A model generated the notes under the pieces. That model had not been told where the DNA came from. It saw only the letters and a list, made by a program, of their open reading frames with translations, and did no database searches. Of a DNA stretch of 10,001 nt, positions 1 through 6,979 are shown in pieces. Position numbers and translations under genes: made by a program. This DNA comes from Lentisphaeria bacterium (GTDB taxonomy: Bacteria > Verrucomicrobiota > Lentisphaeria > Victivallales > UBA1829). The stretch spans positions 1-10,001 of the forward strand of contig JAFVRL010000041.1 of assembly GCA_017504325.1 (NCBI GenBank). Direction: 5' to 3'. Within the stretch, counting starts at the first letter, position 1; each line of letters starts with the position of its first letter.

Positions 1-429
1 GAGGGACCGGTAGATGGAAAGTGTACCCAACGTGGCAATAAAACTTGGAATCTTTCCTATTGTAACAAGAAATCCGTTGAAAGCACCGCCGGCGATCCCG
101 ATGAAAAGAGGGATAAAGAAGGCTGCCGCCACAGCCGCTGCCGGAGAGGCAATATGGTTCATCCCCATTACTCCGGCAACTCCTGCCACTGCCAGAAGAG
201 AACCTACTGAAAGATCTATTCCGCCGGCAATGATCACAAAAGTCATTCCCAGTGCCGCGATCCCGGAACACGCCACCTGCCGGGTGATGTTGACAAGGTT
301 CTGGGGACTGCGGAAATATTCATTGGAGATCATACAGACAGTTAAAAGTATGATAAGGGCGATAAAGGGACGGTTTTCCGCAAGAAAATGCTTTATGTTT
401 TCCAGTTTGATATTCCGGGGCGTTTCCAT
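1..429 (-). CDS. Sugar ABC transporter permease, RbsC-like (partial, N-terminal 143 residues)
   Basis: This is the N-terminal part of an inner-membrane permease of the BPD_transp_2 (RbsC/XylH/MglC) type, which forms the channel of ribose- or galactose-class ABC importers. The frame is open from the ATG at 429 to the window edge, so the C-terminal half is missing. Visible segments are a first hydrophobic helix at about residues 21-34, the family hallmark GMTFVIIAGGIDLSVGS at 61-77, a Gly/Ala-rich helix at 77-90, another at 97-118, and the conserved IPSFIATLGT at 127-136. The start is supported by AGGAG at 435-439, 5 nt upstream. It begins 11 bp after the stop of the ATPase gene, so the two are one operon. 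The substrate cannot be read from this fragment, and no periplasmic binding protein gene is in view. The family call is firm; the sugar is unknown. Confidence 0.9.
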   Translation of the reverse strand, partial: METPRNIKLENIKHFLAENRPFIALIILLTVCMISNEYFRSPQNLVNITRQVACSGIAALGMTFVIIAGGIDLSVGSLLAVAGVAGVMGMNHIASPAAAVAAAFFIPLFIGIAGGAFNGFLVTIGKIPSFIATLGTLSIYRSL

Positions 430-440
430 ATTTTCTCCTG

Positions 441-1976
441 TTATTTTATGCCTGTGGCAAGGTACATGATCTCTTTTTCATTGATATTGTCATTTTCCAG
501 TATTCCGGCGAGTCTGCCTTCCCGCATGACAAGGGTGCGGGGACATAAGCCGATGATCTCTTCCAGATCGGAGGATATGATGATGCACGAGGTGCCTTTT
601 TCAGCAAGGGAACGGATGAAAAAATAGATTTCACTTCTTGAATTGATGTCAATGCCCCGTGTGGGTTCATCAAAAATAAAAAGATCCGGACTGGTATCCA
701 GACTTTTTGCAATAACACCCTTCTGCTGGTTTCCGCCGCTTAACTCATTCATCCTGATCCTGCCGGAGGGAGCCTTGATGGAAAAAAGGGAAATATATTT
801 TTCAGCGGCAGATTCCTCTTTTTTTCTGCAAATGAATGTTCCGGAACAATATTTTTCCAGCAGGGAAACAAGGGTCATATTCCAGGAAAGAGGAAATGTC
901 TGGACCGTTCCGGATTTCTGACGGTCTTCCGGAATATAGGCAATTCCCGCTTTCACAGCTTCTTCCGGAGAGGTGATACAGACTTCTTTTCCTTTGAAAA
1001 ACATTTTTCCGGAAATAAATCTTCTGATCCCGTAGATCCCCTCTGCCAGTTCTGTTCTTCCCGCACCGCCGAGACCTGCGATACCCAGGATCTCCCCCTT
1101 TGCAAGAGAAAATGTAACATTTTTTACAAGGGAGGATTCCGAGACATCCTGTAAAGAAAGCAGACATTCTGCATCCGGCGGGGGGAGGGCGGGTTTCGGA
1201 GGATAAATATCTTTCAACTGTCTGCCCACCATCAGATTTGCCATCTCTTTTGTACTTGTACCGGCAGTTTTCTGTGTGGTGATGTATTGTCCGTCCCGCA
1301 AAACCGTAAAATGATCACAGATCGTGGAGATCTCTGCAAGTTTGTGGGAGACATAGATGACCGAGACACCCTGTTCCTTCAGGCGGTTGATCACCCGGAA
1401 AAGTTTTTCTGTCTCCGCAGTGTTGAGGACTGTGGTAGGTTCATCCATGATGAACAGGTGGCATTTCCTGTTCAAGCCCCTGGCGATTTCCACCATCTGT
1501 TTCTGTGCCACATTCAATGTGCCGACGATCGCATCCGGAGAAAGAATGCATCCAAGACTTTCCAACAGTTCGGCAGCACCAATGCGCATCTTCCGGTGGT
1601 CAAGGAAAAAATGTGCTTTTTTCAGCTCACACCCCATGTAAATATTATCTTTCACAGAGAGATGATCTGCCAGATTGAATTCCTGGGGAATGGTGACGAT
1701 CCCCAGGGAGAGAGCCTTTTTTATGGTCATGGAAGAATAGAAACTGCCATCAAAAAGGATTTCACCGCTGTCGGGTGTGGTAACTCCGTTGATACACTTT
1801 ATGAGAGTGGATTTACCGGCACCGTTTTCCCCGATCAGTCCCATTACCGAACCCTTTTCCAGAGAAAATGTTATGCCGGAAAGAACGGTCACTCCGGAAT
1901 AGGATTTCTGCAAATTGCTGATCTGCAGAAGGATATCCTTCCGGCTTTCTGCTGTGTCCACTTGTGATTTTTCCAT
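441..1976 (-). CDS. Sugar ABC transporter ATP-binding protein, RbsA/MglA-like (tandem NBD)
   Basis: This is a 511-residue cytoplasmic ATPase with two fused nucleotide-binding domains, the form used by ribose/galactose/xylose-class importers (about 500 residues). NBD1 has Walker A GENGAGKST (49-57), Q-loop near Q98, the sugar-family signature LNVAQKQ (154-160), Walker B LFIMDEP (174-180) and switch H211. NBD2 has a degenerate Walker A, GLGGAGRTE (301-309) with Arg for Lys, a canonical LSGGNQQK signature (412-419) and Walker B LFIFDEPTRGID (432-443). One degenerate site is normal in this family. A Pro-rich linker (about 259-268) joins the halves. I chose the ATG at 1976 because AGGG lies 7 nt upstream. 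An in-frame ATG at 2009 adds 11 residues but has no Shine-Dalgarno. It is cotranscribed with the permease. It lies 123 bp after infA, beyond an apparent terminator, and I see no clear promoter of its own. Confidence 0.93.
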   Translation of the reverse strand: MEKSQVDTAESRKDILLQISNLQKSYSGVTVLSGITFSLEKGSVMGLIGENGAGKSTLIKCINGVTTPDSGEILFDGSFYSSMTIKKALSLGIVTIPQEFNLADHLSVKDNIYMGCELKKAHFFLDHRKMRIGAAELLESLGCILSPDAIVGTLNVAQKQMVEIARGLNRKCHLFIMDEPTTVLNTAETEKLFRVINRLKEQGVSVIYVSHKLAEISTICDHFTVLRDGQYITTQKTAGTSTKEMANLMVGRQLKDIYPPKPALPPPDAECLLSLQDVSESSLVKNVTFSLAKGEILGIAGLGGAGRTELAEGIYGIRRFISGKMFFKGKEVCITSPEEAVKAGIAYIPEDRQKSGTVQTFPLSWNMTLVSLLEKYCSGTFICRKKEESAAEKYISLFSIKAPSGRIRMNELSGGNQQKGVIAKSLDTSPDLFIFDEPTRGIDINSRSEIYFFIRSLAEKGTSCIIISSDLEEIIGLCPRTLVMREGRLAGILENDNINEKEIMYLATGIK

Positions 1977-2015
1977 GAAAATGCCCTGTCTGTCAGCCCG
2001 CAGAAACATTCCGGG

Positions 2016-2051
2016 AGATAAACAAAAGCCGCACAGAAAATTTCTGTACGG
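2016..2051 (-). terminator. Rho-independent terminator after infA
   Basis: Read on the minus strand, CCGTACAGA (2051-2043) pairs with TCTGTGCGG (2037-2029). That is a 9-bp stem, extendable by two A-U pairs, with one U-G wobble. A T-rich run, CTTTTGTTTATC (2028-2017), follows directly. On the plus strand the wobble becomes a C-A mismatch and there is no T tract, so the element is oriented to stop transcription leaving infA. It separates the housekeeping genes from the ABC operon. Confidence 0.7.
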
Positions 2052-2099
2052 GATCCATCACCGGAAATGGCGGAAAATATAAAACTTTACTGCTTTTGC

Positions 2100-2315
2100 T
2101 TACTTCTGGCGGAAAATGATCCTGCCTTTGGTAAGGTCATAGGGAGAGATCTCCAATGTGACCGTATCACCGGGAAGGATCCTGATGAAATTCAAACGCA
2201 TTTTTCCACTGATGTGAGCCAGCACATTGTGCTTGTTGGGCAGCTCAACTTTGAACATTGTGTTCGGGAGAAGTTCCCGGACTACTCCATCGACCTTGAT
2301 GAGATCTTTAGACAC
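2100..2315 (-). CDS. infA: Translation initiation factor IF-1
   Basis: This is a 71-residue S1/OB-fold protein that binds the A site of the 30S subunit during initiation. The length matches the family (71-72 residues). Recognisable blocks are KVDGVVRELLPNTMFKVELP (7-26), VLAHISGKMR (31-40) with the typical LAHISGKMR core, NFIRILPGD (42-50) and the end SPYDLTKGRI (57-66). The start codon is GTG at 2315, preceded by GGAGGT (2329-2324) with 8 nt spacing. It overlaps the last 8 bases of map, so translation is probably coupled to map. The usual neighbours rpmJ, rpsM and rpsK do not follow; a terminator and an ABC transporter do. Confidence 0.97.
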   Translation of the reverse strand: MSKDLIKVDGVVRELLPNTMFKVELPNKHNVLAHISGKMRLNFIRILPGDTVTLEISPYDLTKGRIIFRQK

Positions 2316-3072
2316 GAGTCAATACCTCCGTACCATTTTCTGTTATAAGGATCATGTGTTCAAAATGGGCGGATGGAGCACCATCTTTGGTGCGGACTGT
2401 CCAGCCGTCCGGTTCCACATATACTTTATGAGTTCCCAGGTTCAGCATCGGTTCAATACAAAGAACCATGCCTGCCTGCAGTTCCGGGCCCTTCCGCAGC
2501 ATGGTGAAGTTGGGGACATCCGGCGGCTCATGCAGTTTGATTCCGCTGCCGTGTCCCACATATTCCCGGACGATTCCAAGTTTTGCAGCATTGGCGACCT
2601 TTTCCACAGCGGCAGAAATATCTCTTACATAGCCGCCCTTATGTGCCGCAGCGATCCCTGCTTCCAGAGAGCGTTCCGTTTCTGTAAGAAGTTTCTGCAG
2701 TTCCGGCGGAACAGGTCCTTTGCCGACATAGACACTTTTTGCACTGTCCCCCACGGCTCCATTGAAAGAGACTCCAACATCCACAGATACAATGTCTCCT
2801 TCCATAATGAATCTTGATCTGCTGCCGATGCCGTGAACGACTTCATCATTTACGGAGATACAGATATTGCCGGGGTAGCCGCAATAATTGAGAAAAGCGG
2901 GTACTCCCCCCATGGAACGGATGATCTCCCCTGCGATCTGATCCAGATCGTAAGTTGTCATTCCCGCCCGGACGGAACCGGCGATCTGTTCCCTTGCCTG
3001 TGCAGTCATGGAAGCTGCCACTCTGATCCGTTTGATCTCTTCGGATGTGTGGATCACATAATTGCGTCCCAT
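2308..3072 (-). CDS. map: Methionine aminopeptidase type I
   Basis: This is a 254-residue cytosolic metalloprotease that removes the initiator Met from nascent proteins. The dinuclear metal ligands of type I enzymes are all present: D98 and D109 (in VSVDVG and GAVGDSA), H174 (YVGHGSGI), E207 (LCIEPM) and E238 (AHFEHM). H80 in NDEVVHGI matches the substrate-binding His. There is no N-terminal zinc-finger extension, so it resembles the short E. coli form. I chose the ATG at 3072 because AGGAGA (3086-3081) precedes it by 8 nt; the frame extends 13 codons upstream to an ATG at 3111, which would run into the adk-map hairpin tail. The stop codon lies inside the start region of infA. The loop GAVGDSAKS differs from the commoner GxHGD, a small sequence variation. 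Confidence 0.97.
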   Translation of the reverse strand: MGRNYVIHTSEEIKRIRVAASMTAQAREQIAGSVRAGMTTYDLDQIAGEIIRSMGGVPAFLNYCGYPGNICISVNDEVVHGIGSRSRFIMEGDIVSVDVGVSFNGAVGDSAKSVYVGKGPVPPELQKLLTETERSLEAGIAAAHKGGYVRDISAAVEKVANAAKLGIVREYVGHGSGIKLHEPPDVPNFTMLRKGPELQAGMVLCIEPMLNLGTHKVYVEPDGWTVRTKDGAPSAHFEHMILITENGTEVLTRV

Positions 3073-3110
3073 ATTCTGTATCTCCTTTTTTTCTTTGTGC
3101 TTCCGCGTCA

Positions 3111-3149
3111 AAATAAAACACTCCGGAAAAACACAGAGCCTTTCCGGAG
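3111..3149 (-). terminator. Stem-loop with U-rich tail between adk and map
   Basis: CTCCGGAAA (3149-3141 read on the minus strand) pairs perfectly with TTTCCGGAG (3129-3121): a 9-bp stem with an 11-nt loop. The minus strand then reads TGTTTTATTT (3120-3111). This looks like an intrinsic terminator just after adk, 39 nt before the map start. Since map follows on the same strand with little room for a promoter, it may act as a partial terminator or a processing site instead. Confidence 0.6.
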
Positions 3150-3159
3150 AGAAGAGTTA

Positions 3160-3816
3160 TCAGGCGTTCAGCACTCCCACAAGAGCTGCGTAACCCTGAT
3201 CTTTGGGCAGAGACGCGTCAATGGGGAAGAGAATACCTTTTTTGGTGTAGTAGTCGATAAGGGGGGAAGTCTGCTCATCATAGACTTTCAGACGGTTCTG
3301 GGCAGTTTCCAGAGAGTCATCACTTCTCTGATAGAGTTCGCCGCCGCAATGGTCGCAAACGCCTTCCACAGCAGGTTTGGCGAAGATTTTGTTGAAACTT
3401 GCCTTGCACTGACGGCAGATGAGACGGGCTGTGAGACGCTGAATGAGGATCTCGCGGGGAACATTGAAAAGAACGACGGCATCAATGCTGCGTCCGCATT
3501 TTGCAGAAGATTCTGCAAGCAGTTCCGCCTGTGCCACAGTACGGGGGAAACCGTCAAGGATGAAACCGTCAGCACAGTCATCCTGCCGGATACGGGCTGC
3601 GACCATATCTGCAACGATCTGATCGGGAACCAGCTGACCTTTATCCATAATGGCTTTTGCGCTTTTTCCAAGTTCAGTACCGGCAGCGATCTCCGCCCGG
3701 AGAATGTCTCCTGTGGAGATGTGTGCAAGTTTTTCCGCAGCCATCAACGGTTCGGAAAGGGTTCCTTTACCTGCCCCCGGAGGGCCGAGGAAAATAAGAT
3801 TCTTCTTTTTCAGCAT
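3160..3816 (-). CDS. adk: Adenylate kinase, long zinc-LID type
   Basis: This is a 218-residue cytosolic kinase catalysing ATP + AMP to 2 ADP. The P-loop GPPGAGKGT is at 11-19, the AMP-binding block STGDILR at 34-40 and LDGFPRT at 87-93. The LID domain holds four cysteines (C134, C137, C154, C157) spaced as CxxC-16-CxxC, the structural zinc site seen in many Gram-positive and some other adenylate kinases and absent from E. coli Adk. It is followed by the Arg-containing YQRSDD (162-167) and NRLKVYDEQT (174-183). The ATG at 3816 has GGAGGAA (3828-3822) 5 nt upstream. It is first in the order adk-map-infA, the end of the conserved secY-adk-map-infA cluster, but secY is not upstream; a divergently unrelated hydrolase gene is. 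A plausible promoter lies at 3873-3900. Confidence 0.97.
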   Translation of the reverse strand: MLKKKNLIFLGPPGAGKGTLSEPLMAAEKLAHISTGDILRAEIAAGTELGKSAKAIMDKGQLVPDQIVADMVAARIRQDDCADGFILDGFPRTVAQAELLAESSAKCGRSIDAVVLFNVPREILIQRLTARLICRQCKASFNKIFAKPAVEGVCDHCGGELYQRSDDSLETAQNRLKVYDEQTSPLIDYYTKKGILFPIDASLPKDQGYAALVGVLNA

Positions 3817-3872
3817 GAAAGTTCCTCCATGATAAATATGTTATTTTCTTTTTGTAAGGTTTGTGTCCCATT

Positions 3873-3900
3873 AATTTAATACAAAAGTTGCAAAAGTCAA
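3873..3900 (-). promoter_or_regulatory. Candidate sigma70-like promoter for adk
   Basis: On the minus strand, TTGACT (3900-3895) is a 5/6 match to the -35 consensus. TAAATT (3878-3873) lies 16 nt downstream and is a 4/6 match to the -10. The implied transcript begins about 50 nt upstream of the adk ATG. The -10 is weak, so this is a tentative call made from spacing and position. Confidence 0.4.
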
Positions 3901-3907
3901 TTCACAT

Positions 3908-3934
3908 ACCGGGAAAAAGAAGAATTTTTCCGGT
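3908..3934 (-). terminator. Stem-loop at the 3' end of the ceramidase-like gene (possible terminator)
   Basis: ACCGG (3908-3912) and AAAAA (3914-3918) pair with TTTTT (3925-3929) and CCGGT (3930-3934). That is a 10-bp stem with one bulged G and a 6-nt loop, overlapping the TAA stop at 3936-3934. The minus-strand sequence after it (ATGTGAATTGACTTTT) is only modestly T-rich, so efficient Rho-independent termination is uncertain. It also borders the candidate adk promoter. Confidence 0.4.
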
Positions 3935-5265
3935 TATTTCACCATTTTCCGCAAAGAGGCAAGGCTTTGGACTATGAGATGATCTCCTGCATCCTCTGTG
4001 ATTACAAAGGGGGTGAAGGAATTGATCGTCCCTGCTTCATAGCCGCCGGCGGCAAAGGCTCCTTTATCCGGCATGTAGGAAAGGTATCCATTGGTATTGC
4101 CTGTCAAAAGGGTATAAGGGAAAGGGCCGTATTTACGCAGACGCAGAGAGAAAACGGAAAACATTTCATAAGGGAAGGGGACTATGGCAACCGGACCGAA
4201 GGCGAGAATCGTCCTGCGGAGGATCTTTTCTGTTTGGGGAGCGTTCAGTAAGGCATCATAAAAAGATTTTGCAAATTCCCGATCTTTTTTTCTTTCCGGA
4301 TCTCCGGAATAATTTTCCATGATCTCTTCCACTTCTTTCAGAGTCAGACCGGGTTTCAGTGGGACACGCAATTCATCTGTATGGAGCAATAAGGGCAGAT
4401 CGCTGCGGAAATCCCTGATCTCCTCCAAAGCCCGGAGAGCATCGAATGCAGCACGGGAACCCACTTCATTTACAGACAGTTCCCCGTCGCCTCCGCCTGC
4501 GGCAAATGCTCCCGGATCTGCCATATACCGGTTGGTTCTGGGCCCTATATCTCCAAATCCCCCGTTGAGGAAAAGCACAGGTACATTGTTATAACGGGAA
4601 CTGACACGGCGTTTCATCACACCGCACCAGTCGCTGGAGATTGCTTTTGTTGCCCCCATACAGGTGTTGTGGCAGGAGGTATGGATGATGATCCCCAGAT
4701 CCTCATTGGTTTCCCTGTCAAGAAAACGGCTCACCGTCATATTGCTGTCACAGATCTGGTACGGGTCTTCGATAAAATTCTTTACCTTACCGTTTTCATC
4801 TGTTCCCCGCCGGGAAACTCCTGTTTTGGTCTGTGTGACGGTAAAGCCTGCTTTCACTTCTTTCAGATTTTCCTTTGCCTGTTTTACGGCTCCGGCAATG
4901 TCGGGGATTTTGTCATAAACATATTGGATGCCTTTTTCCTCCGGATCGACATGGAGTCTGCCGAAGGAATGTATATGCCCTGTATGCGGGGCGGAATGAG
5001 TGTGGGAACAGCTTAGAAGGATATTTTCTTCCGCAATGCCCGCCGTTTCAGAAATACCTTTGCAGATCACCGGGACAAGATCCATACTTATGTAGCACCA
5101 GTCCAGATTGATGACAGAAGCTGTTTTATCATCCTCCTGCATAACGGCAACGGTCGCCTCCAGGGGGGAGTGGATACTTTCGGCAAGCCGCTGTGGAGTT
5201 CCGTAGCCTGTCAAATAGATCCCCAATTCAGGTGTGATATCAGCAATGGCAAAACCGATTTTCAT
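3934..5265 (-). CDS. Neutral/alkaline ceramidase-like hydrolase (PF04734-type), cytosolic
   Basis: This 443-residue protein resembles the N-terminal catalytic domain of neutral/alkaline non-lysosomal ceramidases, zinc amidases that cleave N-acyl bonds. Family-like blocks in order are GFAIADITP (4-12), the metal-binding SCSHTHSAPHTG (85-96), HTSCHNTCMG (195-204) with a candidate ligand H199, LFLNGGFGDIGPR (231-243, cf. the family's G-D-SPN segment), and NTNGYLSYMPD (390-400) followed by GGYEAG (407-412) with candidate ligand E410. By analogy with the Pseudomonas enzyme (two His, one Glu, one Tyr), the catalytic set looks retained. No signal peptide is present and the length covers only the catalytic domain, so it is probably intracellular. 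True ceramide hydrolysis is unproven. The ATG at 5265 has AAGGAA (5276-5271) 5 nt upstream. It is divergent from the MFS/alpha-galactosidase operon. Confidence 0.82.
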   Translation of the reverse strand: MKIGFAIADITPELGIYLTGYGTPQRLAESIHSPLEATVAVMQEDDKTASVINLDWCYISMDLVPVICKGISETAGIAEENILLSCSHTHSAPHTGHIHSFGRLHVDPEEKGIQYVYDKIPDIAGAVKQAKENLKEVKAGFTVTQTKTGVSRRGTDENGKVKNFIEDPYQICDSNMTVSRFLDRETNEDLGIIIHTSCHNTCMGATKAISSDWCGVMKRRVSSRYNNVPVLFLNGGFGDIGPRTNRYMADPGAFAAGGGDGELSVNEVGSRAAFDALRALEEIRDFRSDLPLLLHTDELRVPLKPGLTLKEVEEIMENYSGDPERKKDREFAKSFYDALLNAPQTEKILRRTILAFGPVAIVPFPYEMFSVFSLRLRKYGPFPYTLLTGNTNGYLSYMPDKGAFAAGGYEAGTINSFTPFVITEDAGDHLIVQSLASLRKMVK

Positions 5266-5322
5266 TTTTTTTCCTTTCCCTGTGTCGTTTTTATATGTTT
5301 TTTATAGAATATACATGTTTTC

Positions 5323-5342
5323 TGCAATTTTTAAATATTGCA
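5323..5342. promoter_or_regulatory. 20-bp near-perfect palindrome, candidate operator
   Basis: TGCAATTT-TTAAATATTGCA is its own reverse complement at 18 of 20 positions. The outer arms are TGCAAT and ATTGCA, the core is TTTAAA, and one symmetric T/T mismatch pair breaks it. It lies about 60 bp upstream of the leftward start codon and overlaps the candidate leftward -35. It is also about 70 bp upstream of the rightward -35. Size, symmetry and place suit a dimeric repressor or activator site. No regulator gene is visible in the window. Confidence 0.5.
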
Positions 5343-5414
5343 TTACTGCGGAAAATATTGAAATAGTGTTTTTTGCCTGCATTTTCTTTCCTGTGTAAAG
5401 TTTTTGTTTTTATC

Positions 5415-5443
5415 TTGAAAATGATGTGACCAAGAGATATATT
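5415..5443 (+). promoter_or_regulatory. Sigma70-like promoter for the MFS-alpha-galactosidase operon
   Basis: TTGAAA (5415-5420, 5/6 match) and TATATT (5438-5443, 4/6 match) are spaced exactly 17 bp. The predicted transcript starts near 5450, leaving a leader of about 78 nt. This rules out the upstream in-frame ATG at 5426 as a start codon and supports the GTG at 5528. Confidence 0.65.
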
Positions 5444-5527
5444 AATCAGAATATATGCTGTTTTTTAATTGCCGGGGATTTATTCTGTGTTATACCAGCG
5501 GATATTCCCCGTAAAAGAAGGTGTGTC

Positions 5528-6955
5528 GTGAATAAAGACGGAAAAAATATGCAGAAAAGTACACTTATTGCCCCCGGTGTCGATAAACAGGTCAACTGGC
5601 AACTGAATATGTGGATGCTGTGGTTTTCCCAGCTTCTGATCTTTGCCGGATTTTCAGCGATGATCCCTTATGTGCCGCTGTTTATCAGGGATGTACTGCA
5701 TGTGACAGACGAAAAAGATCTGGTCATGTATGTGACCATGTTCAATTTTATTGGAACAGGAGCTTATGCCGTATTCAATCCCATCTGGGGGACTCTATCC
5801 GATAAATGGGGGGTGCGTCCCATGCTTTTCCGGGGGACATTTGTAACGGCGTTCATCTTTCCTGTCATGGCATATATCACCAATGTGTGGGTATTTATCC
5901 TTCTGCGTTTCATTACCGCCGCCTGTGCCGGGACAACGGCGGCAAGTCAGATGATGGTGGCAAGAAATACCCCGGATGACAAACAGGGATTTGCTCTGGG
6001 AGTGCTGACTACCTCTATCTGGGGCGGTTCCGTTCTGGGAAATGTTATGGGGGGGATGCTGATCCATTATACCGGAAGTTATGCCGCAGTTTTCTGGCTT
6101 TGCGGTATCATGTATTTTATAAGCGGATTTGCCATCATCTTTACAAGGGATACCCCGCTGCACCGTAAAGAGGGCAGGGCTTCTTTCCTGACCCTCCGTC
6201 TGCCCCGCAGCCTTTACAGTATTCTGCCTGATACCATGAACAGTTTTCTGCTGCACCTGCACATTAAAACCGCTCTTGCAGAAGAATTTGCGGAAAACAA
6301 TGATTCAGAGACCGGAAAAACTTTACAGAAAAAGCATCCCTGGACATCCTATCTGCCTCATCTTGCATTGGTGATCTGGCTTCTTCTGCTGCTCTTTGTC
6401 CTTATGGGGATCAGCAGAAGTTATACAGCACCCTATCTGGCACTGAAGGTGGCAACCTATACGAAGGATGCCGCATACTGGACAGGGATCGTCAGTGCCG
6501 CTGTCTGTGCCGGAGCGATCTTCTCCGGCGTCATCATGGGGTATCTTTCCGATAAAGTTTCCCCCCATATACTGATGATCCCGGTTCTGGTGATCTCGGC
6601 TGTGACCCTTGCTTTCCAGGGGTGGGCTTCTTCCATATTGACTTTTACTGTGATGCGGGTCATCCAGAATATTATTGCAGGAGGCATCCATCCGGTTTTG
6701 CAGAAAATGCTCTCCGCCGTGACGCCCAAGCGCAGCCGCGGGACAGCTTTCGGATTTGCCTCCTGTGCTTCCAGTATCGGGACGATGCTTGCCGCCTTGA
6801 TGGGGTGGGGGAGCCATACATTCTTCTCCCTTGACGGGATATTTTATTCTGCGGCAGTCTTTACCGCATTGATCATTCCTGTGTTTATCCTTATTATGAA
6901 CATGGCAATGCGGTATCCCATGTATGTGACAAAACAGAAACAGATGAAAAAATAA
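5528..6955 (+). CDS. MFS transporter, MdtG-like drug/sugar efflux or uptake
   Basis: This 475-residue integral membrane protein of the major facilitator superfamily has about 12 predicted helices. The N-domain runs from about residue 26 (NMWMLWFSQLLIFAGFSAM) to 206. The motif A loop between helices 2 and 3 is GTLSDKWGVRP (88-98), and the partial repeat GYLSDKVSP (338-346) is at the matching place in the C-domain. A long hydrophilic central loop (about 207-275) links the halves, and helices resume at 278-295. The start is uncertain. GTG at 5528 has AAGG about 7 nt upstream and lies after the predicted promoter; ATG at 5549 would give 468 residues. The gene precedes the alpha-galactosidase by 24 bp, so carriage of a galactoside or a breakdown product is plausible. 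Sequence alone resembles multidrug-type MFS proteins, so the substrate is open. Confidence 0.88.
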   Translation: MNKDGKNMQKSTLIAPGVDKQVNWQLNMWMLWFSQLLIFAGFSAMIPYVPLFIRDVLHVTDEKDLVMYVTMFNFIGTGAYAVFNPIWGTLSDKWGVRPMLFRGTFVTAFIFPVMAYITNVWVFILLRFITAACAGTTAASQMMVARNTPDDKQGFALGVLTTSIWGGSVLGNVMGGMLIHYTGSYAAVFWLCGIMYFISGFAIIFTRDTPLHRKEGRASFLTLRLPRSLYSILPDTMNSFLLHLHIKTALAEEFAENNDSETGKTLQKKHPWTSYLPHLALVIWLLLLLFVLMGISRSYTAPYLALKVATYTKDAAYWTGIVSAAVCAGAIFSGVIMGYLSDKVSPHILMIPVLVISAVTLAFQGWASSILTFTVMRVIQNIIAGGIHPVLQKMLSAVTPKRSRGTAFGFASCASSIGTMLAALMGWGSHTFFSLDGIFYSAAVFTALIIPVFILIMNMAMRYPMYVTKQKQMKK

Positions 6956-6979
6956 TACTTTACACTTAAGGATACGGAT

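Larger units (their letters stand above)
5266..5527. promoter_or_regulatory. Divergent intergenic control region
   Basis: These 262 bases separate the ceramidase-like gene (leftward) from the MFS gene (rightward). They are markedly AT-rich from about 5285 to 5450. They contain a clear rightward promoter (5415-5443) and a 20-bp palindrome (5323-5342). For leftward transcription there are only approximate elements: TTGCAG (5327-5322) with TATAAA (5306-5301), spaced 15 bp, which is too short to call confidently. The last 80 bases form the MFS leader, including a weak CGGGGA/TCCCCG pairing around 5474-5514. Confidence 0.6.

Noticed and set aside
301..307. Substitution of Lys by Arg in the second Walker A of the ABC ATPase as a sign of inactivation
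   Set aside because: One degenerate nucleotide site is normal in RbsA/MglA-type tandem ATPases. The coordinates here are residue numbers of that protein (bases about 1056-1076).
1287..1967. Plus-strand open frame of 226 codons opposite the ABC ATPase
   Set aside because: It is a shadow of the Walker/signature-bearing ATPase frame, and the start has no supporting context.
2833..3879. Plus-strand open frame of 348 codons opposite adk and map
   Set aside because: It is antisense to two well-conserved housekeeping genes and lacks protein-like composition or a ribosome binding site.
5426..5527. N-terminal extension of the MFS protein from ATG 5426
   Set aside because: The predicted promoter -10 (5438-5443) lies inside this stretch and there is no Shine-Dalgarno before 5426. 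The extra 34 residues have no MFS similarity.
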